From Nemertoderma westbladi (Eukaryota; Xenacoelomorpha; Nemertodermatida; Nemertodermatidae), in NCBI GenBank assembly GCA_032718475.1, contig JAUCBJ010007776.1, positions 1-64,000 of the forward strand: a stretch of DNA of 64,000 bases, read 5' to 3'. Of this stretch, positions 36,477 to 48,499 are shown piece after piece. Position 1 is the stretch's first letter; each line of letters starts with the position of its first letter. Under the pieces are notes generated by a model. The model did not search any database. It saw nothing but the letters and a program-made list of their open reading frames with translations, and was not told the DNA's origin. The position numbers and the translations under genes are program-made.

Positions 36477-37654
36477 TGTTCGCGCTTTCAGACCTTTGGC
36501 AGTTTAACCCGCCAAATTAGGATGTCTTCTAGATAATAAATTGCTTTTAGCCTCTGACAAGTATTTGATTCACTACACTAGTCGAAACCAATCTGTGCGC
36601 GATCATTCACCCGCTGGATATACCCGGGAGATTGGGTTCGACGGCTTAATCGTATTGCTATGTAAGCCTACTGTATTATTCGACTGATCGTATTATATAA
36701 TCTCTGACAATATTATTCACCTTCGGGAATATTAACAGTTCCTTTAGGACGTGGCGCTCTATCTATATAAACAGAGTTATGACTTAAACTACTCACAACG
36801 ATATGGCTTAGTTATAATTCACATATATGGCGCATTCTTTAGGAAATGCTTCGTTATCAGTCTCACTCATACACAATGCTGCACAATACTGCACACTAAT
36901 CTGCCGATCTTCACTGATTTTAGTCACATATAAAAGGAACACGGACCGAATCATGTAGGGTCTATCAAATAACATTAGATTCACTTCAAACCACTTTAAC
37001 ATAAGTCACAATCGTTATATGTAACCTTTCTCTCTTACCTTCGGTATATCAAGAATATTGGGTTTCGGGGTTATTTATCGTTATTCCAAATATAATAATT
37101 CATCAACCATATTATGAAGAACTGACAGTAAATAGCAGTATAACAATATAAAAGTATGCACAGGTATGTTTGATTAGGTATGTTGAGTTGCATGAGTTGT
37201 GACAATCAGTCAGTTTTGTTATGATAACGGATATATGTCCTTATAATTAAGCCTACTAGTGTAAGGCAGAGCCGTTCTTCCTGGCTTAGAATCACCAACA
37301 CTGAACACTGATAAGAATAACTATAAGAATACCAGCTACCCTTATTCTACAAGATCTCACTCACCACAGAGAATGAGCATACAGATAGGAAATTCAGTTC
37401 AGTAGATCTGTGATAGGTCAAAATCAAAACCAACTCAAATCCTATTGGCAGATACAGAAAGCAGGGCTATGGGGCAACCTTCCCAAGCTGGTTGGACGAT
37501 CGAACATAGCCCAGATCCCTTCATACAGCAAATCAGCCAATCAGCCGGTAGCTTGCACTATTCGAGCTAGAGATCTCTTTTAGAGTATTCCAGCGCCTTG
37601 GGGGGAACTGGTTAGCAAAGCAAACGAATCAGTTATCCCACAAAAGCTTTTACA
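36477..37654 (-). repeat. 3' LTR of the BEL/Pao element
   Basis: Plus-strand ends are TGTTCGCGCTTTC and GCTTTTACA. Same length as 47322-48499. I see only about three differences (G/A at position 6, one A/T in GGGGTTATTTATCG, one T/C in GAGATCTCTTTTAG), so the insertion is young. Confidence 0.95.
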
Positions 37655-40600
37655 CCGCTCCCAGAAAATGGGATTTAAGTCTATAAAATATACAAAATCA
37701 CAGTTTCTAAAATACGAGAATACTCTAAACAGTTAGTCTTTCTTGCGCAGACGGCGTTTACGCAGTTTTTTAAAGCTAGCAAGAGTCTTTTTCTCTTTGG
37801 GGCGAGCCACTTTACAAGGAGGGCTATAACTCCTGGGTGAAGGGTGCAATATGATTGCATCAGAAGGCGTGGGATTATAGTCGGGGTATCCGCCGTTTCA
37901 ATATGTTTCTCCTCGAGCTGATTTTCCTCCACTCATCGTTGGATACGTTCGTCTAAAACTCTCGCCGAGAATAGGGTCGTCTAAGTTCAATATCGTCTTA
38001 GAGACTATGGATTTCCCAATCGAACTGGGATAAAGCCAATCCGTTTACCGCTTGGACTTGCTGTTATAATTTAGGTTTATCTGAGCAAACGTAGATTTCT
38101 TTTCTGATCTTTGTAGAATAGCGTCTATCTCTTTTCGTACAACGCTCTCCTCCACCTTGATGACAGGTGGTATCGTGTTAAACGGGAACGATTCCGATTA
38201 TACGATTGAATGGCGATATCGGGTGCCCGTGCCCCAATCCGGCCAGGTAAGATGGGCGGATATTTAGGGAGCCCACAACCTGAGTGCCACCGACTAATGG
38301 TTCGGGTAACACTGGATCTCTGAACGGTAAGTACAGTTCGTGATAATCCGTGATACTGTTAGGATCAAGAGTCTGAGGTCTAACTAAGGAATGAGGAGGT
38401 CTGACCGAGCATTCCGGAACTCAGATCATAGGTCTACTCAAGGATCGCCTGAGTCGAGAGAGCGTGGGTAACACATCGAACAAGTTTCTCCCGAAACTCC
38501 CGCAAACACAGCGAGCAAACCGCGTTCAAAGCAACGTCTCCACTGGTGTTCATGTCTTTCCGTTTGTTGGTTGGTCTAGGGCATTTATCGTAATAATACC
38601 AAAGACGCACGTCTTGTAGGGGAAACGCGGATGATATTTATTTGTTGTTACAATGCTTCTATCAAGAATTCCAAATATATGTTGGAGTTACCGCGTTTAT
38701 TTGTTTCTTTAATGTCTTTTCTTTTGAGTCGATTTCGAATAGGATTTTCGCATTAGAATTTTGGTTTATCGTTTCGACTCCTCTGGGTAGGATATGTTCG
38801 ACATAGTCCGTATCGTGTAAATCGATAGAATGGTTAAGAAGTCCATATACATACCATTACAATGCGTGTAGCGAGCGGTGAATTTTCCATAGTCCAATTC
38901 ACGCGTAAGTTACTTCCAGGAAATCGTAGGTTCGATATAACAACCATCCTCCTTCGTAGTAGTTGGACTAGTATCACCGCGTATCAAGCTATCAACAAAC
39001 GCTTGAAAGTAGATTATATCGCTCCCTGATACCAAGACCATCTTCTATCAACTCCGTCATATCTGCTATATATGAGTTTATTAATATTATAATGAGTTTA
39101 TATTTAGGCTAGCGAGCGTCGCTGCCTACCCCAATCCGCCCCCGGACAGTGCGAGATCCTCAGCACCGATGTGTCGTCGCCGCTGTACTTTCGCCAACGA
39201 CGTAGCCGCACAACGACAACGACAACCGGTACAAGTCACTCGACTGTCCGTCCCAAAGGCTTAGATACACCTCAGGTTCTTACTGGAGAGTTAGGGTTAC
39301 TTTCACAATTGCGACTCGCTACTGTAAACACACCTTAGTAGTAACATTCGCCTATAAACTCACAAATACCACACACACAACTTGTCACAAATTAGTCAAT
39401 GCCTTCCAGAATGTCACTGTATTATTATGTATCCTTGGATACTATCAGTGCACTATTTATTCCCTATGCTATTCAATGGGACAAGCTTTCTATTGTTCTT
39501 TTAACTCAATTCTAATTCTAGCGTGGTTGTTGCTATGGTGACATTATGTAAAGCTAGCGGTAGAATTAGGGTAATTCCAATGCATACAGATCTGGGATGT
39601 TATTTAATAGTAATTCTTTAATGGTCAATGTCCTGTTTTATACATGACTTTATGAATTTTATCGGCTATTGACTATGTTTGGGAGACTTCGCACACTCAT
39701 ACTCATAATAAGATAAATCTCCGCTCCCTTGATCTATTAATTAATGGAATTTTGGGAATGTTATAAATTGCGTAAAAATGGCAATTTATTAAATTCATTA
39801 AAAGGCATGAATTTAAATTTATTCCCTGAAATTTTATTATTTGATAATTAAATGGACATATTTTGATTCTAGAACATGTCTGGGGACACAAGATCCTTAA
39901 TTCTATGAAAATTGTCTTTTTAAGAATATCGGTAAATGCTACGATATCTTAATTGACTAGAATTGTTGAAGGATCTGAATTTTACAGATTTGATTTATTA
40001 GATTTACAAATATTAAATAATTAATATTTGAGATGGGCACCAATTTATTCCAGAACTTGTCTGGGGACGTTAACCACTGATTCTAAAATTTGTCTTTCAA
40101 GTATATCGGTGGGTGCCGCGATATCTTAATCGACTAGAATTGCAGATGGTCAAAGGGTTTAACAGATTTATTTTGCGTTATACGCTACTGTTAAAGGGAC
40201 ATCACGCTACTATATGTATTATTTAATATACGGTATGAGAGCAATATCGCACGAAGCAATGTCAGTGTGAAGAGGCAAGTCGTTTCCAAGGTCTACCCAG
40301 AGCTTGGTTTAGCCGAGACACGAGGATCTGAACTTTGCATTCCTAATACTCTGCCTACCAATAATACTTAAATATAGTAGTGGCTTTATTGTACTTTAAT
40401 AAGTACGGATATTTCATCTTACTGTAGTCACGTATTGATAATGTAATACGGGCAGTAAGGAAAGAGAAAAAGAATTATTTCTCGCCGTCGCACTAAATAT
40501 ATAATATACGTAATTAAATAATAAACGCGAATATATATTGCACTAATCTACTAAATAATCTCTAAAATACCATACTACTAAATAAAATTAAATAAAACGA

Positions 40601-40689
40601 TTAAAATAAAATTACATAATAATACATACATAAATATAAAAATAAAACAAATACAAAATAATAGAGTCACACACCCACTCCATATGTTG
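37655..40689 (-). other. 3' internal region of BEL/Pao element, no intact gene
   Basis: Three kilobases between the ORF stop and the 3' LTR where integrase would be expected. The only open stretch that looks coding is minus strand 38420-38181 (80 codons, with HELYLPFRDPVLPEPLVGG); I do not recognise it. A GC-rich stretch at 39120-39270 is also partly open. Around 39848-40175 two diverged copies of a roughly 190-bp segment (TGTCTGGGGAC ... CGATATCTTAATYGACTAGAATTG) lie in tandem. The rest is AT-rich. Confidence 0.6.
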
Positions 40690-43600
40690 TTACGTTATGG
40701 AGTCCCTAGATGTTTGAAGGATTAGGGAGGTGGTCGTGGGAAGAGAATCTTGCCTTCCACAGTTTCCGGAGAGTCCTCCATTCCCTTCCGGTAAACACAA
40801 ACGACCGACTGGGTGATTGAGTCGCTGCATCCCGAATACAATTCCAGGTTTCCTCTTCGTCCTGGAATAGTGACGATAGAAACATCGCTCTAAGTACACG
40901 ACGGCCTTACAAAGCCGATTCCAGGAGCTATAGTGGTCCGTCGCTCCCTGCAGGAGAGGTGAGAGTCCCTGCGAGACGTCTGATGTTCCAGAGCTCCAAT
41001 CGCTCTCTCTGATCTTCATGAAGGATCCACTCGCGGTGGGGAGGTCCAGATCCACGGCGTCGTCCCTGGCAATATGTAATACCGACAGATCTATCCCGGG
41101 TTCAAATAACTCCGATCCACCCGTCCGGGTTTTAGGTTTGACTTTCTCCGCTCCCTTGGCTGGTCTAATCTCAGTCGGAGTAAGATGGGGAGGCCATTCA
41201 TCCTCCTTACTCAAGAAGTCGGGTTCACCTAACCGGTCTGTAGTATCTGTCAGTTCTTGAGGAGTTGCTCCTCTGGAAGCGATGTCAGTTGGATTAAACT
41301 TCTTGGGGCAATATCTCCATTGATCTACATTGGAGCTAATATCGTCATTATCTGAGGAGTATGGTGTTCCCTCTGTTGGGTCGTCTCCCTCACTAGTATC
41401 ATCTTCCCATTCACTCACCTGGCGGACGCGATCTTGAAGCAGTCTTTCTCTGAGCGTTCTTCGGGAAGGTCCAGTAAGGTACCAACCTACTCTAGTTCTT
41501 ACCGCATAGGTCTGAAGTGGTTGCGGTTGAGCAGGTCGTTTCTCCAATGTCTCCAGCGCCTCATGCGCGTTTTGACCGATTAATATTTGTACTCCAGGAT
41601 AATCGGTGTCGAATCTAGAGATGTTAAGTTGTTGGGCATGATCATCTTCGTCCCAATTATAAGGTTCCACTTGGGTGGTAGCGAAGTTCTTTATTGCCAC
41701 CATTTTGACTGACCTTATACTGTATTCTCCTAGTTTATCCTGTGGAGTGGACAACTCACCTATATAATAGTCGGCAGCTACAGTAGAATTCCAAACCTGC
41801 ATGATCCCTGACATGTTTAGCTTGGTTCGGAACTTGGGTTGTCCAGCAAAGATGACTTCGGCTAGTTCTTTATCGATGAATGTTCCTGTGCTACCGGAGT
41901 CCAGGAGAGCGTTCACTATATAGCTCTTCTGAGGTCCGTGGACCCGTAACTGGACTACAGGAAATTCTCGGATTCCTATATTGGAAGTTGGCGCTTTCCA
42001 AGATGGTTGTTGATCAGAAGTAGTTAAGGTAAGGTCGCTGTCTGTGTCTTTCTCATGCACGAGTGCTCGATACACTGCGGTGGTGTTTATTAGGTAACAG
42101 GATTCGTTTTGGTCGGAGAACTCGTCCGTATAGAATCCTTCCATCTCAGATTGATCAGTGTCGTTCACATCACTGAATTGGACATGTAGTTGTTCGGACT
42201 CACTTACCTGACTCGGGCTGCTTCGTTCGAATTCAGTGTGCAACAAGATATGATGTTTTGCACCGCACTTTGCACACCTTGCGTCGGAGTAACAGGTTCG
42301 CCGTTGGTGTCCTCGTCTGAGGCAATTATAACACAACCGCTTATCCCACATGACTTCCCGTCTCTCTTTTAATGATTTCTTTAAGAATTCATCGCACATA
42401 TTCAAGCGGTGGGGCCCGTCGCACAGCACACATTTGGGTTTGATGTTACTTACTTTAACCTGTGCTGTGTGGTGCACACTTGTTCTTTCCTCGGGCTTTC
42501 TTACATGAATTCTCTTGGGAGACGTAGGAGGGGTTTTTCTTACTGGTTCTCTTCTGTCATGGGGTCGAGACTTGAATTTACTTACCTGTTCTATAGGCGC
42601 TTTGTTGTCATAGTAAGATCTTTCAGTGTCTTTCCCGCTATCATCCCCTTGGGAAGCTTGGCTTTCGCCGTCGTCGGTATAACACACTGGTGTTACCTTT
42701 CTTCTGGAGACGGGTTTCTCACTTACCTTGTTTTCCGATGTCTTCTCTCTGGACTGCTTTATGAGCTGTAATTTCACTTCGCCATCCAAGAATGACATGA
42801 GATCAGTCATGGTAGGGTCTCGTTGTTGTTGTTCCATCATGTATAACACTTTCTTGTCCCAGCGTGTACCTACTCCACCCTTCGGTAAAGTAGAAGCCAC
42901 TGCTCTAATAACCATAGCACTCTGATACTCATGAGACTTACCTAGCCAATCTAATTGTCTGCAGATCTCCTGAATTTCATCGGAAAACTCTATAATCCCG
43001 CTGCTAATAAACTTTCGGGGCGCTACCAACTTTGCATACAAATACCCAGCTATGTTATTCCTATTACCATACCTGATGTTTAGTGTATCCCAAACTTGTC
43101 TTAATCCGTCTGGATGTCCAATAAACCTTAACGCCATTAACTTGGGAGATCCTTCCAAGCACTCGATGAGGAATCTAAGTTTCTCTCCATTAGATAGTAC
43201 AGAGTTCTGTATGTTATCTTTGTAATATTCATTAAAAGGTAACCATTTCATCTCATCTCCATTGAACTTGACGATCTCTCCCACCTTCACCGCTTGCCGG
43301 GCTTCGGTTCTAGCCATTTGACGCGTAAAACTTTCTTGGGCCATCGTGTTATTTAATATCGAGTTATCGGTATATAAATTTCTCGGATTATGATCAGGTC
43401 TATAGGGAATGTCATTATCAACAGGTCTATAATTACCCTTAATAGGGTTCACTATAGGAGTTTCTACTTCGCTAGCAGTATATATGCGTGTAGGCTCCAC
43501 ACCTTGCGCATGAGATACTTCAGACCTAACAGGTTGACACATTGTTACCGAGGGTGGTGGTATACCCCTTTGTGTATTTACTAATTTATCGCGTTCTAGC

Positions 43601-45054
43601 GCGATACTTTGCTGCACTTCTTGCAACTCTAGCCTACTTTCCCTTACTGTGCCCTTGAATTGCTGAACAGTCTCCTGCATCTGCCCGAGCAGGAGATCCA
43701 TCCCCCGCCGTCTCTCGTCCACCCATTCGACCGCCGAAGCGGGAGTCGCCAATGTTGTAGCGGGCGGACGAGGGACAACGGGCGACAAATCATGAATATT
43801 TCGCTCGGGGTCCAGGACCTGAACTGTCTCCTGGGCAGTTCTACTGGGCACAGGTAGCTTAGTGCTATGCAGAGGGAATTTGGAGGTAGCTTCAGGGAGC
43901 ACAGGTGTGTCTATCACCGAAGGGGTGATTTCAAGAACAGGCCTAATTATTTCAGGCTCATCTACTATAGTAGGGAGTCTTTCTATTTTAATTATTTGGT
44001 CTGTGGGTTCTGTACTACCTAAGTTGGTGCTATTTAGTTGCCTTCTAACAGCTGGAGGCAAATCAGGCAATTTCTGACGGTGGGATGTTCTTCTACGTCT
44101 GCTTAGACGAGATCTATTTCTTTTGCCTTCAGTATCGGTGGTATCGCCTTCCTCAGATGATGTATATCCCTGCCTTTTGGGAGTAGATCGATTCATCATC
44201 TGCATATTACTAGCTGTTAACTGTTTATTTATGCAGTCTTGATTCTCCTGAATGTTTTCCAATTCTAATTGGGTGGTTTCTTCGGCCGCTTTCCGTTCTG
44301 CTTCTGCCACTTTTGCCTCTGCCGCTGCCTCTGCCGCTGCCGCTTTTCTTTCTGCTTCTGCAGCTACCACTGCTGCTTTCTTTCTGTCTTCTATACGTTT
44401 TCTCTTTACTTGTTCTTCTTGGACTCGTGTGATGCAGAGTTGTTCATCAAAATTAGCCTGATTCGCAGCCCTCATTTCCACATCGATGGCATCCAACACA
44501 CGCTGAGTTCCTTCACTATTAGGGCTAAGTCCATCTAACCTTCTCCTCAACTCGTCATCACCTAAAAAACGTTGATAGTCTGACAGATAGATGTCAATGG
44601 CATCCCTCTTATGCGGTTTCTCTGCTGTCGCTTCGCTTTCTTCTTGAGAAAAAGTGGCGTTGGTTGATTCTTCATAGGTTGGCCGTTCATCATAAACCGT
44701 ATCCGCCATCTTCGCTCCGTGTTCGGGCGTCCGCTCAACAGTATCCGAACTACTGGAGCTGTCGGACCGCTGAGAAATAAGTTCTTGGCTCGCGGGTTGT
44801 TGCTGTTCCGCTGCTTCTTGGTCTCGCTTGACCTGAGCTCGAGTGCCTATGATAGACCTACGATGTTGGACCAGCCTCGGTTCTGTTATTACTACTGTAG
44901 GGATGACCTTGCTTACAGTAGGAGGGGACTTGGACTTTGGTCTCAGACGCTCTATACTCTTAGCTGAGTCCCAGATCTTTTTAAGACCCTGTCTAACACT
45001 CATTCTAGCACTTTCTAAGAGGCTATCTGACAATGTTTGTTTTGTGTCAGACAT
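40690..45054 (-). CDS. BEL/Pao Gag-protease polyprotein, 1454 residues, RT deleted
   Basis: Gag packages element RNA; the protease matures the polyprotein. Residues 1-590 are low-complexity, with an Ala/Glu/Lys coiled-coil stretch at about 210-275 and an Arg-rich patch near 311-328. At about 590-770 is the DUF1759 Gag core of BEL/Pao. Zinc knuckles lie at 875-940 (CVLCDGPHRLNMC, CYNCLRRGHQRRTC, CAKCGAKHHILLH). The aspartic protease (DUF1758) spans about 1030-1200, with catalytic DSG in NALLDSGSTGTFI and VGWYLTGPS at its end. At about 1245 the frame jumps to QWRYCPKKFNPTDIASRG, the RNase H-integrase linker, so about 500 or more residues of RT and RNase H are missing without breaking the frame. 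The tail after SSWNRL does not follow integrase and appears frameshifted. The Met at 45054 is the first in frame. Confidence 0.92.
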   Translation of the reverse strand: MSDTKQTLSDSLLESARMSVRQGLKKIWDSAKSIERLRPKSKSPPTVSKVIPTVVITEPRLVQHRRSIIGTRAQVKRDQEAAEQQQPASQELISQRSDSSSSSDTVERTPEHGAKMADTVYDERPTYEESTNATFSQEESEATAEKPHKRDAIDIYLSDYQRFLGDDELRRRLDGLSPNSEGTQRVLDAIDVEMRAANQANFDEQLCITRVQEEQVKRKRIEDRKKAAVVAAEAERKAAAAEAAAEAKVAEAERKAAEETTQLELENIQENQDCINKQLTASNMQMMNRSTPKRQGYTSSEEGDTTDTEGKRNRSRLSRRRRTSHRQKLPDLPPAVRRQLNSTNLGSTEPTDQIIKIERLPTIVDEPEIIRPVLEITPSVIDTPVLPEATSKFPLHSTKLPVPSRTAQETVQVLDPERNIHDLSPVVPRPPATTLATPASAVEWVDERRRGMDLLLGQMQETVQQFKGTVRESRLELQEVQQSIALERDKLVNTQRGIPPPSVTMCQPVRSEVSHAQGVEPTRIYTASEVETPIVNPIKGNYRPVDNDIPYRPDHNPRNLYTDNSILNNTMAQESFTRQMARTEARQAVKVGEIVKFNGDEMKWLPFNEYYKDNIQNSVLSNGEKLRFLIECLEGSPKLMALRFIGHPDGLRQVWDTLNIRYGNRNNIAGYLYAKLVAPRKFISSGIIEFSDEIQEICRQLDWLGKSHEYQSAMVIRAVASTLPKGGVGTRWDKKVLYMMEQQQRDPTMTDLMSFLDGEVKLQLIKQSREKTSENKVSEKPVSRRKVTPVCYTDDGESQASQGDDSGKDTERSYYDNKAPIEQVSKFKSRPHDRREPVRKTPPTSPKRIHVRKPEERTSVHHTAQVKVSNIKPKCVLCDGPHRLNMCDEFLKKSLKERREVMWDKRLCYNCLRRGHQRRTCYSDARCAKCGAKHHILLHTEFERSSPSQVSESEQLHVQFSDVNDTDQSEMEGFYTDEFSDQNESCYLINTTAVYRALVHEKDTDSDLTLTTSDQQPSWKAPTSNIGIREFPVVQLRVHGPQKSYIVNALLDSGSTGTFIDKELAEVIFAGQPKFRTKLNMSGIMQVWNSTVAADYYIGELSTPQDKLGEYSIRSVKMVAIKNFATTQVEPYNWDEDDHAQQLNISRFDTDYPGVQILIGQNAHEALETLEKRPAQPQPLQTYAVRTRVGWYLTGPSRRTLRERLLQDRVRQVSEWEDDTSEGDDPTEGTPYSSDNDDISSNVDQWRYCPKKFNPTDIASRGATPQELTDTTDRLGEPDFLSKEDEWPPHLTPTEIRPAKGAEKVKPKTRTGGSELFEPGIDLSVLHIARDDAVDLDLPTASGSFMKIRESDWSSGTSDVSQGLSPLLQGATDHYSSWNRLCKAVVYLERCFYRHYSRTKRKPGIVFGMQRLNHPVGRLCLPEGNGGLSGNCGRQDSLPTTTSLILQTSRDSIT

Positions 45055-45189
45055 GTTTGTTTGATTGTACAGTTGAATGCCTACTGCTATATTACAGTCT
45101 AAGCAAGTCTAGTAATTCAGTATTAACTGCTAGCCTAGTAATTAATTACCGATACTGCTACTCAGTGTAGCGTGATATATATAATATAT

Positions 45190-45440
45190 TAGAATACCGG
45201 TATGCTTATAGTATATATAACTATATAAGTATTATTACAGACTAGGTTTATCACAGAATACCGGTATAATTTTAGCACAAATATATATAAATATATAATA
45301 GGCCTATCGGGAATACCGGTATACAGCTTACAGTTTGTAGTATATATAATTCTGGACTAGAATTAATTACAAGTACCGGTATAATTTCAGCCTAAATTTA
45401 TAGAAATAAAGATAATAGGCCTATCGTAAATACCGGTATA
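45190..45440 (-). repeat. TACCGGTA-bearing repeats in the BEL/Pao leader
   Basis: Five copies of the palindrome TACCGGTA lie at about 45195, 45258, 45313, 45374 and 45431. AATAGGCCTATCG occurs twice, 116 bp apart, so part of the region is a diverged tandem duplication. Confidence 0.75.
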
Positions 45441-46375
45441 TCAATTATTTTAAATAATTGAATTTCTGAATTTTAGGGTTACTTGGTTACTTTACTTACT
45501 TTATTACCGTTATTTGAGCAGTAATCCAACTGATATTGAGACCTAATGGTTGTATGGTAGGCCTACTATTTATAAATCGTTAGATTTGATTTATAATATA
45601 TATATACCCGTTTTAATGGGTTTTGTCGATGTTTGAAATAAATGTTATTATTTCTGGGGAGTAATCACTACACAAAGCAGTGCGCTTTCAGTGAAGTGTT
45701 ACTTATAAGACACTAAAACAAATAATACTAATTTACCTAAGTTACTTAATACTACAAATTACGTACAATTCGGGTGAGATTACAATCTCTAAATAAACAC
45801 AAAAATTTACAAAAACACAAAATACGAATTTTCAGGGTAATTTTACAAGAAGTCTACAAACCAGCCTAACAAAGGGTTAGAATTCTGGTTATTACAACAG
45901 ACAGGGTACTGCGGTATTTGAAAATAATACGTAGTAGTAAATACACTGCGTTGTCCAGATAGGAAAATACCACCGCCTGACGACCTATAGCCGTATCGCT
46001 ATAGGTACTACGTTATGTATCACGGAGTGTTCCTACCTAGAAGTTAATAGAGCTAATCGAACGTGCCTATCAACCACTTTACAACACAAATATAATGCCT
46101 ACACTAATTACTTTCGGAAAGCACTGTACACTAAACCCTAAATTAGGTACGAGTACTTGTACAACATATAATCAGTAGTTAAATATACTTGAACAGCTAA
46201 AAGAACCACGGCATCTGCTGGAGTGACCGGTGCACAAAATCACCAGTCTTTACCTACGCCAAGCAGCCCGTGTAGTACCGGGGTTAATTTAACTATAACG
46301 GTATGTATAACAAACACAATTATTGTAGGAACAAACTTGGGGAATGAATGTTGCGAATAATCGCATAAACTCTGA

Positions 46376-46953
46376 ATAATAAATATTACGCTACGCGTAC
46401 AAACCACTCAAACAAAATGCAGACCAAACACTGACAGACTACTATCAAGCCTAAATAAACTACAGGACATGCAGACTCCGAAATGATTAGGTAGTATGCG
46501 TTCTAACCCAGTAGTACGACTTATTCTTTAGTTGGGGGTTTACCTTACAGCATTGGCTGCCCCTACTTCCTAACCGTTCTTTATCGGACAGAGGCTCTAC
46601 ATACACTGCAATCCGTTCAGACCTAATAACAGCCAGACAACTATCCAGCCTACAAATTATCTAAATAAATATTATACGCTACCCGTACAGACTTACACAA
46701 ACAAAGTACAGACTAAACGATGGCAGACTACTCTCAAGCCTAAATAAACTACAGGACATGCAGACTCCGAAATGATTAGGTAGTATGCGTTCTAACCCAG
46801 TAGTACGACTTATTCTTTAGTTGGGGGTTTACCTTACAGCATTGGCTGCCCCTACTTCCTAACCGTTCTTTATCGGACAGATGATCTACACACACTGCAA
46901 TCCATTCAGACTTAACAACAATCAGACAACAGCTCAGCCTACAAATTGTCTGT
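46376..46953 (-). repeat. 289-bp tandem duplication in the BEL/Pao leader
   Basis: GACTCCGAAATGATTAGG occurs at 46474 and 46763. About 100 bp around it (CTACAGGACATGCAG through CTAACCGTTCTTTATCGGAC) are identical in the two units; the remainder is diverged. Confidence 0.9.
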
Positions 46954-47131
46954 ACAATCTGATCAGGCTTACACGCCTTCTGTTCAATACTGGCCTACAA
47001 ACAAATAAAACTTGACAGAAATAAGTAAAAATCTCAATAAAAAACCAGGGCGGCCGTTCCCTGATTAAGTACTAAGACCTACCGGTATATAACTATCAAA
47101 TTCGAATAATACTAATGTACTTATACTGGAA

Positions 47132-47255
47132 GTACCGGTTAGGACAGTTGGGCCTACGGACCTACAGAAGTACCGGTTCTGGTAGTTGGACCTACGGACC
47201 TACGGCAGTACCGGTTCTGGCAGTTGGGCCTACTGACCTACAGATGTACCGTGCA
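47132..47255 (-). repeat. 38-bp tandem repeat next to the 5' LTR
   Basis: GTACCGGTT-type starts at 47132, 47170, 47208 and a partial at 47246, with CAGTTGGGCCTACGGACC between them. Confidence 0.85.
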
Positions 47256-47321
47256 GGTTTACCGGTTGACCGGTACTTTCAACTTTATTGCTTACTGCAA
47301 TAAAGAAGCAATATCCGTTAT

Positions 47322-48499
47322 TGTTCACGCTTTCAGACCTTTGGCAGTTTAACCCGCCAAATTAGGATGTCTTCTAGATAATAAATTGCTTTTAGCCTCT
47401 GACAAGTATTTGATTCACTACACTAGTCGAAACCAATCTGTGCGCGATCATTCACCCGCTGGATATACCCGGGAGATTGGGTTCGACGGCTTAATCGTAT
47501 TGCTATGTAAGCCTACTGTATTATTCGACTGATCGTATTATATAATCTCTGACAATATTATTCACCTTCGGGAATATTAACAGTTCCTTTAGGACGTGGC
47601 GCTCTATCTATATAAACAGAGTTATGACTTAAACTACTCACAACGATATGGCTTAGTTATAATTCACATATATGGCGCATTCTTTAGGAAATGCTTCGTT
47701 ATCAGTCTCACTCATACACAATGCTGCACAATACTGCACACTAATCTGCCGATCTTCACTGATTTTAGTCACATATAAAAGGAACACGGACCGAATCATG
47801 TAGGGTCTATCAAATAACATTAGATTCACTTCAAACCACTTTAACATAAGTCACAATCGTTATATGTAACCTTTCTCTCTTACCTTCGGTATATCAAGAA
47901 TATTGGGTTTCGGGGTTTTTTATCGTTATTCCAAATATAATAATTCATCAACCATATTATGAAGAACTGACAGTAAATAGCAGTATAACAATATAAAAGT
48001 ATGCACAGGTATGTTTGATTAGGTATGTTGAGTTGCATGAGTTGTGACAATCAGTCAGTTTTGTTATGATAACGGATATATGTCCTTATAATTAAGCCTA
48101 CTAGTGTAAGGCAGAGCCGTTCTTCCTGGCTTAGAATCACCAACACTGAACACTGATAAGAATAACTATAAGAATACCAGCTACCCTTATTCTACAAGAT
48201 CTCACTCACCACAGAGAATGAGCATACAGATAGGAAATTCAGTTCAGTAGATCTGTGATAGGTCAAAATCAAAACCAACTCAAATCCTATTGGCAGATAC
48301 AGAAAGCAGGGCTATGGGGCAACCTTCCCAAGCTGGTTGGACGATCGAACATAGCCCAGATCCCTTCATACAGCAAATCAGCCAATCAGCCGGTAGCTTG
48401 CACTATTCGAGCTAGAGATCCCTTTTAGAGTATTCCAGCGCCTTGGGGGGAACTGGTTAGCAAAGCAAACGAATCAGTTATCCCACAAAAGCTTTTACA
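47322..48499 (-). repeat. 5' LTR of the BEL/Pao element
   Basis: Same length as and nearly identical to 36477-37654, in direct orientation. Small reading frames inside both LTRs (for example 47596-47778) are simply copies of each other and are not genes. Confidence 0.95.

Larger units (their letters stand above)
45055..47321 (-). other. 5' leader of BEL/Pao element
   Basis: A 2.27-kb untranslated stretch between the 5' LTR and the ORF, without a convincing gene. It carries the three repeat sets listed separately (45190-45440, 46376-46953, 47132-47255). Such a long leader may hold packaging and promoter signals, which I cannot locate. Confidence 0.7.
36477..48499 (-). mobile_element. Complete BEL/Pao LTR retrotransposon lacking RT/RNase H
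   Basis: A 12,023-bp insertion into the 15-bp minisatellite, flanked by the 5-bp duplication CAATG (36472-36476 and 48500-48504). LTRs of 1178 bp end in TG...CA. The one long ORF is on the minus strand, so the right LTR is the 5' LTR. Domain order is Gag, zinc knuckles, aspartic protease, then directly the linker normally found between RNase H and integrase. RT, RNase H and integrase core are absent. I could not assign a convincing tRNA primer-binding site; the sequence before the 3' LTR has only a short purine stretch (GGGAG). It is non-autonomous and must have been copied with enzymes from a relative. Confidence 0.93.

Noticed and set aside
36751-37002. Small frames inside the LTRs (also at 47596-47847)
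   Set aside because: Identical because the LTRs are identical; no coding signs.
41018-45064. Plus-strand frames over the BEL/Pao polyprotein
   Set aside because: Antisense shadows of the 1454-codon gene.
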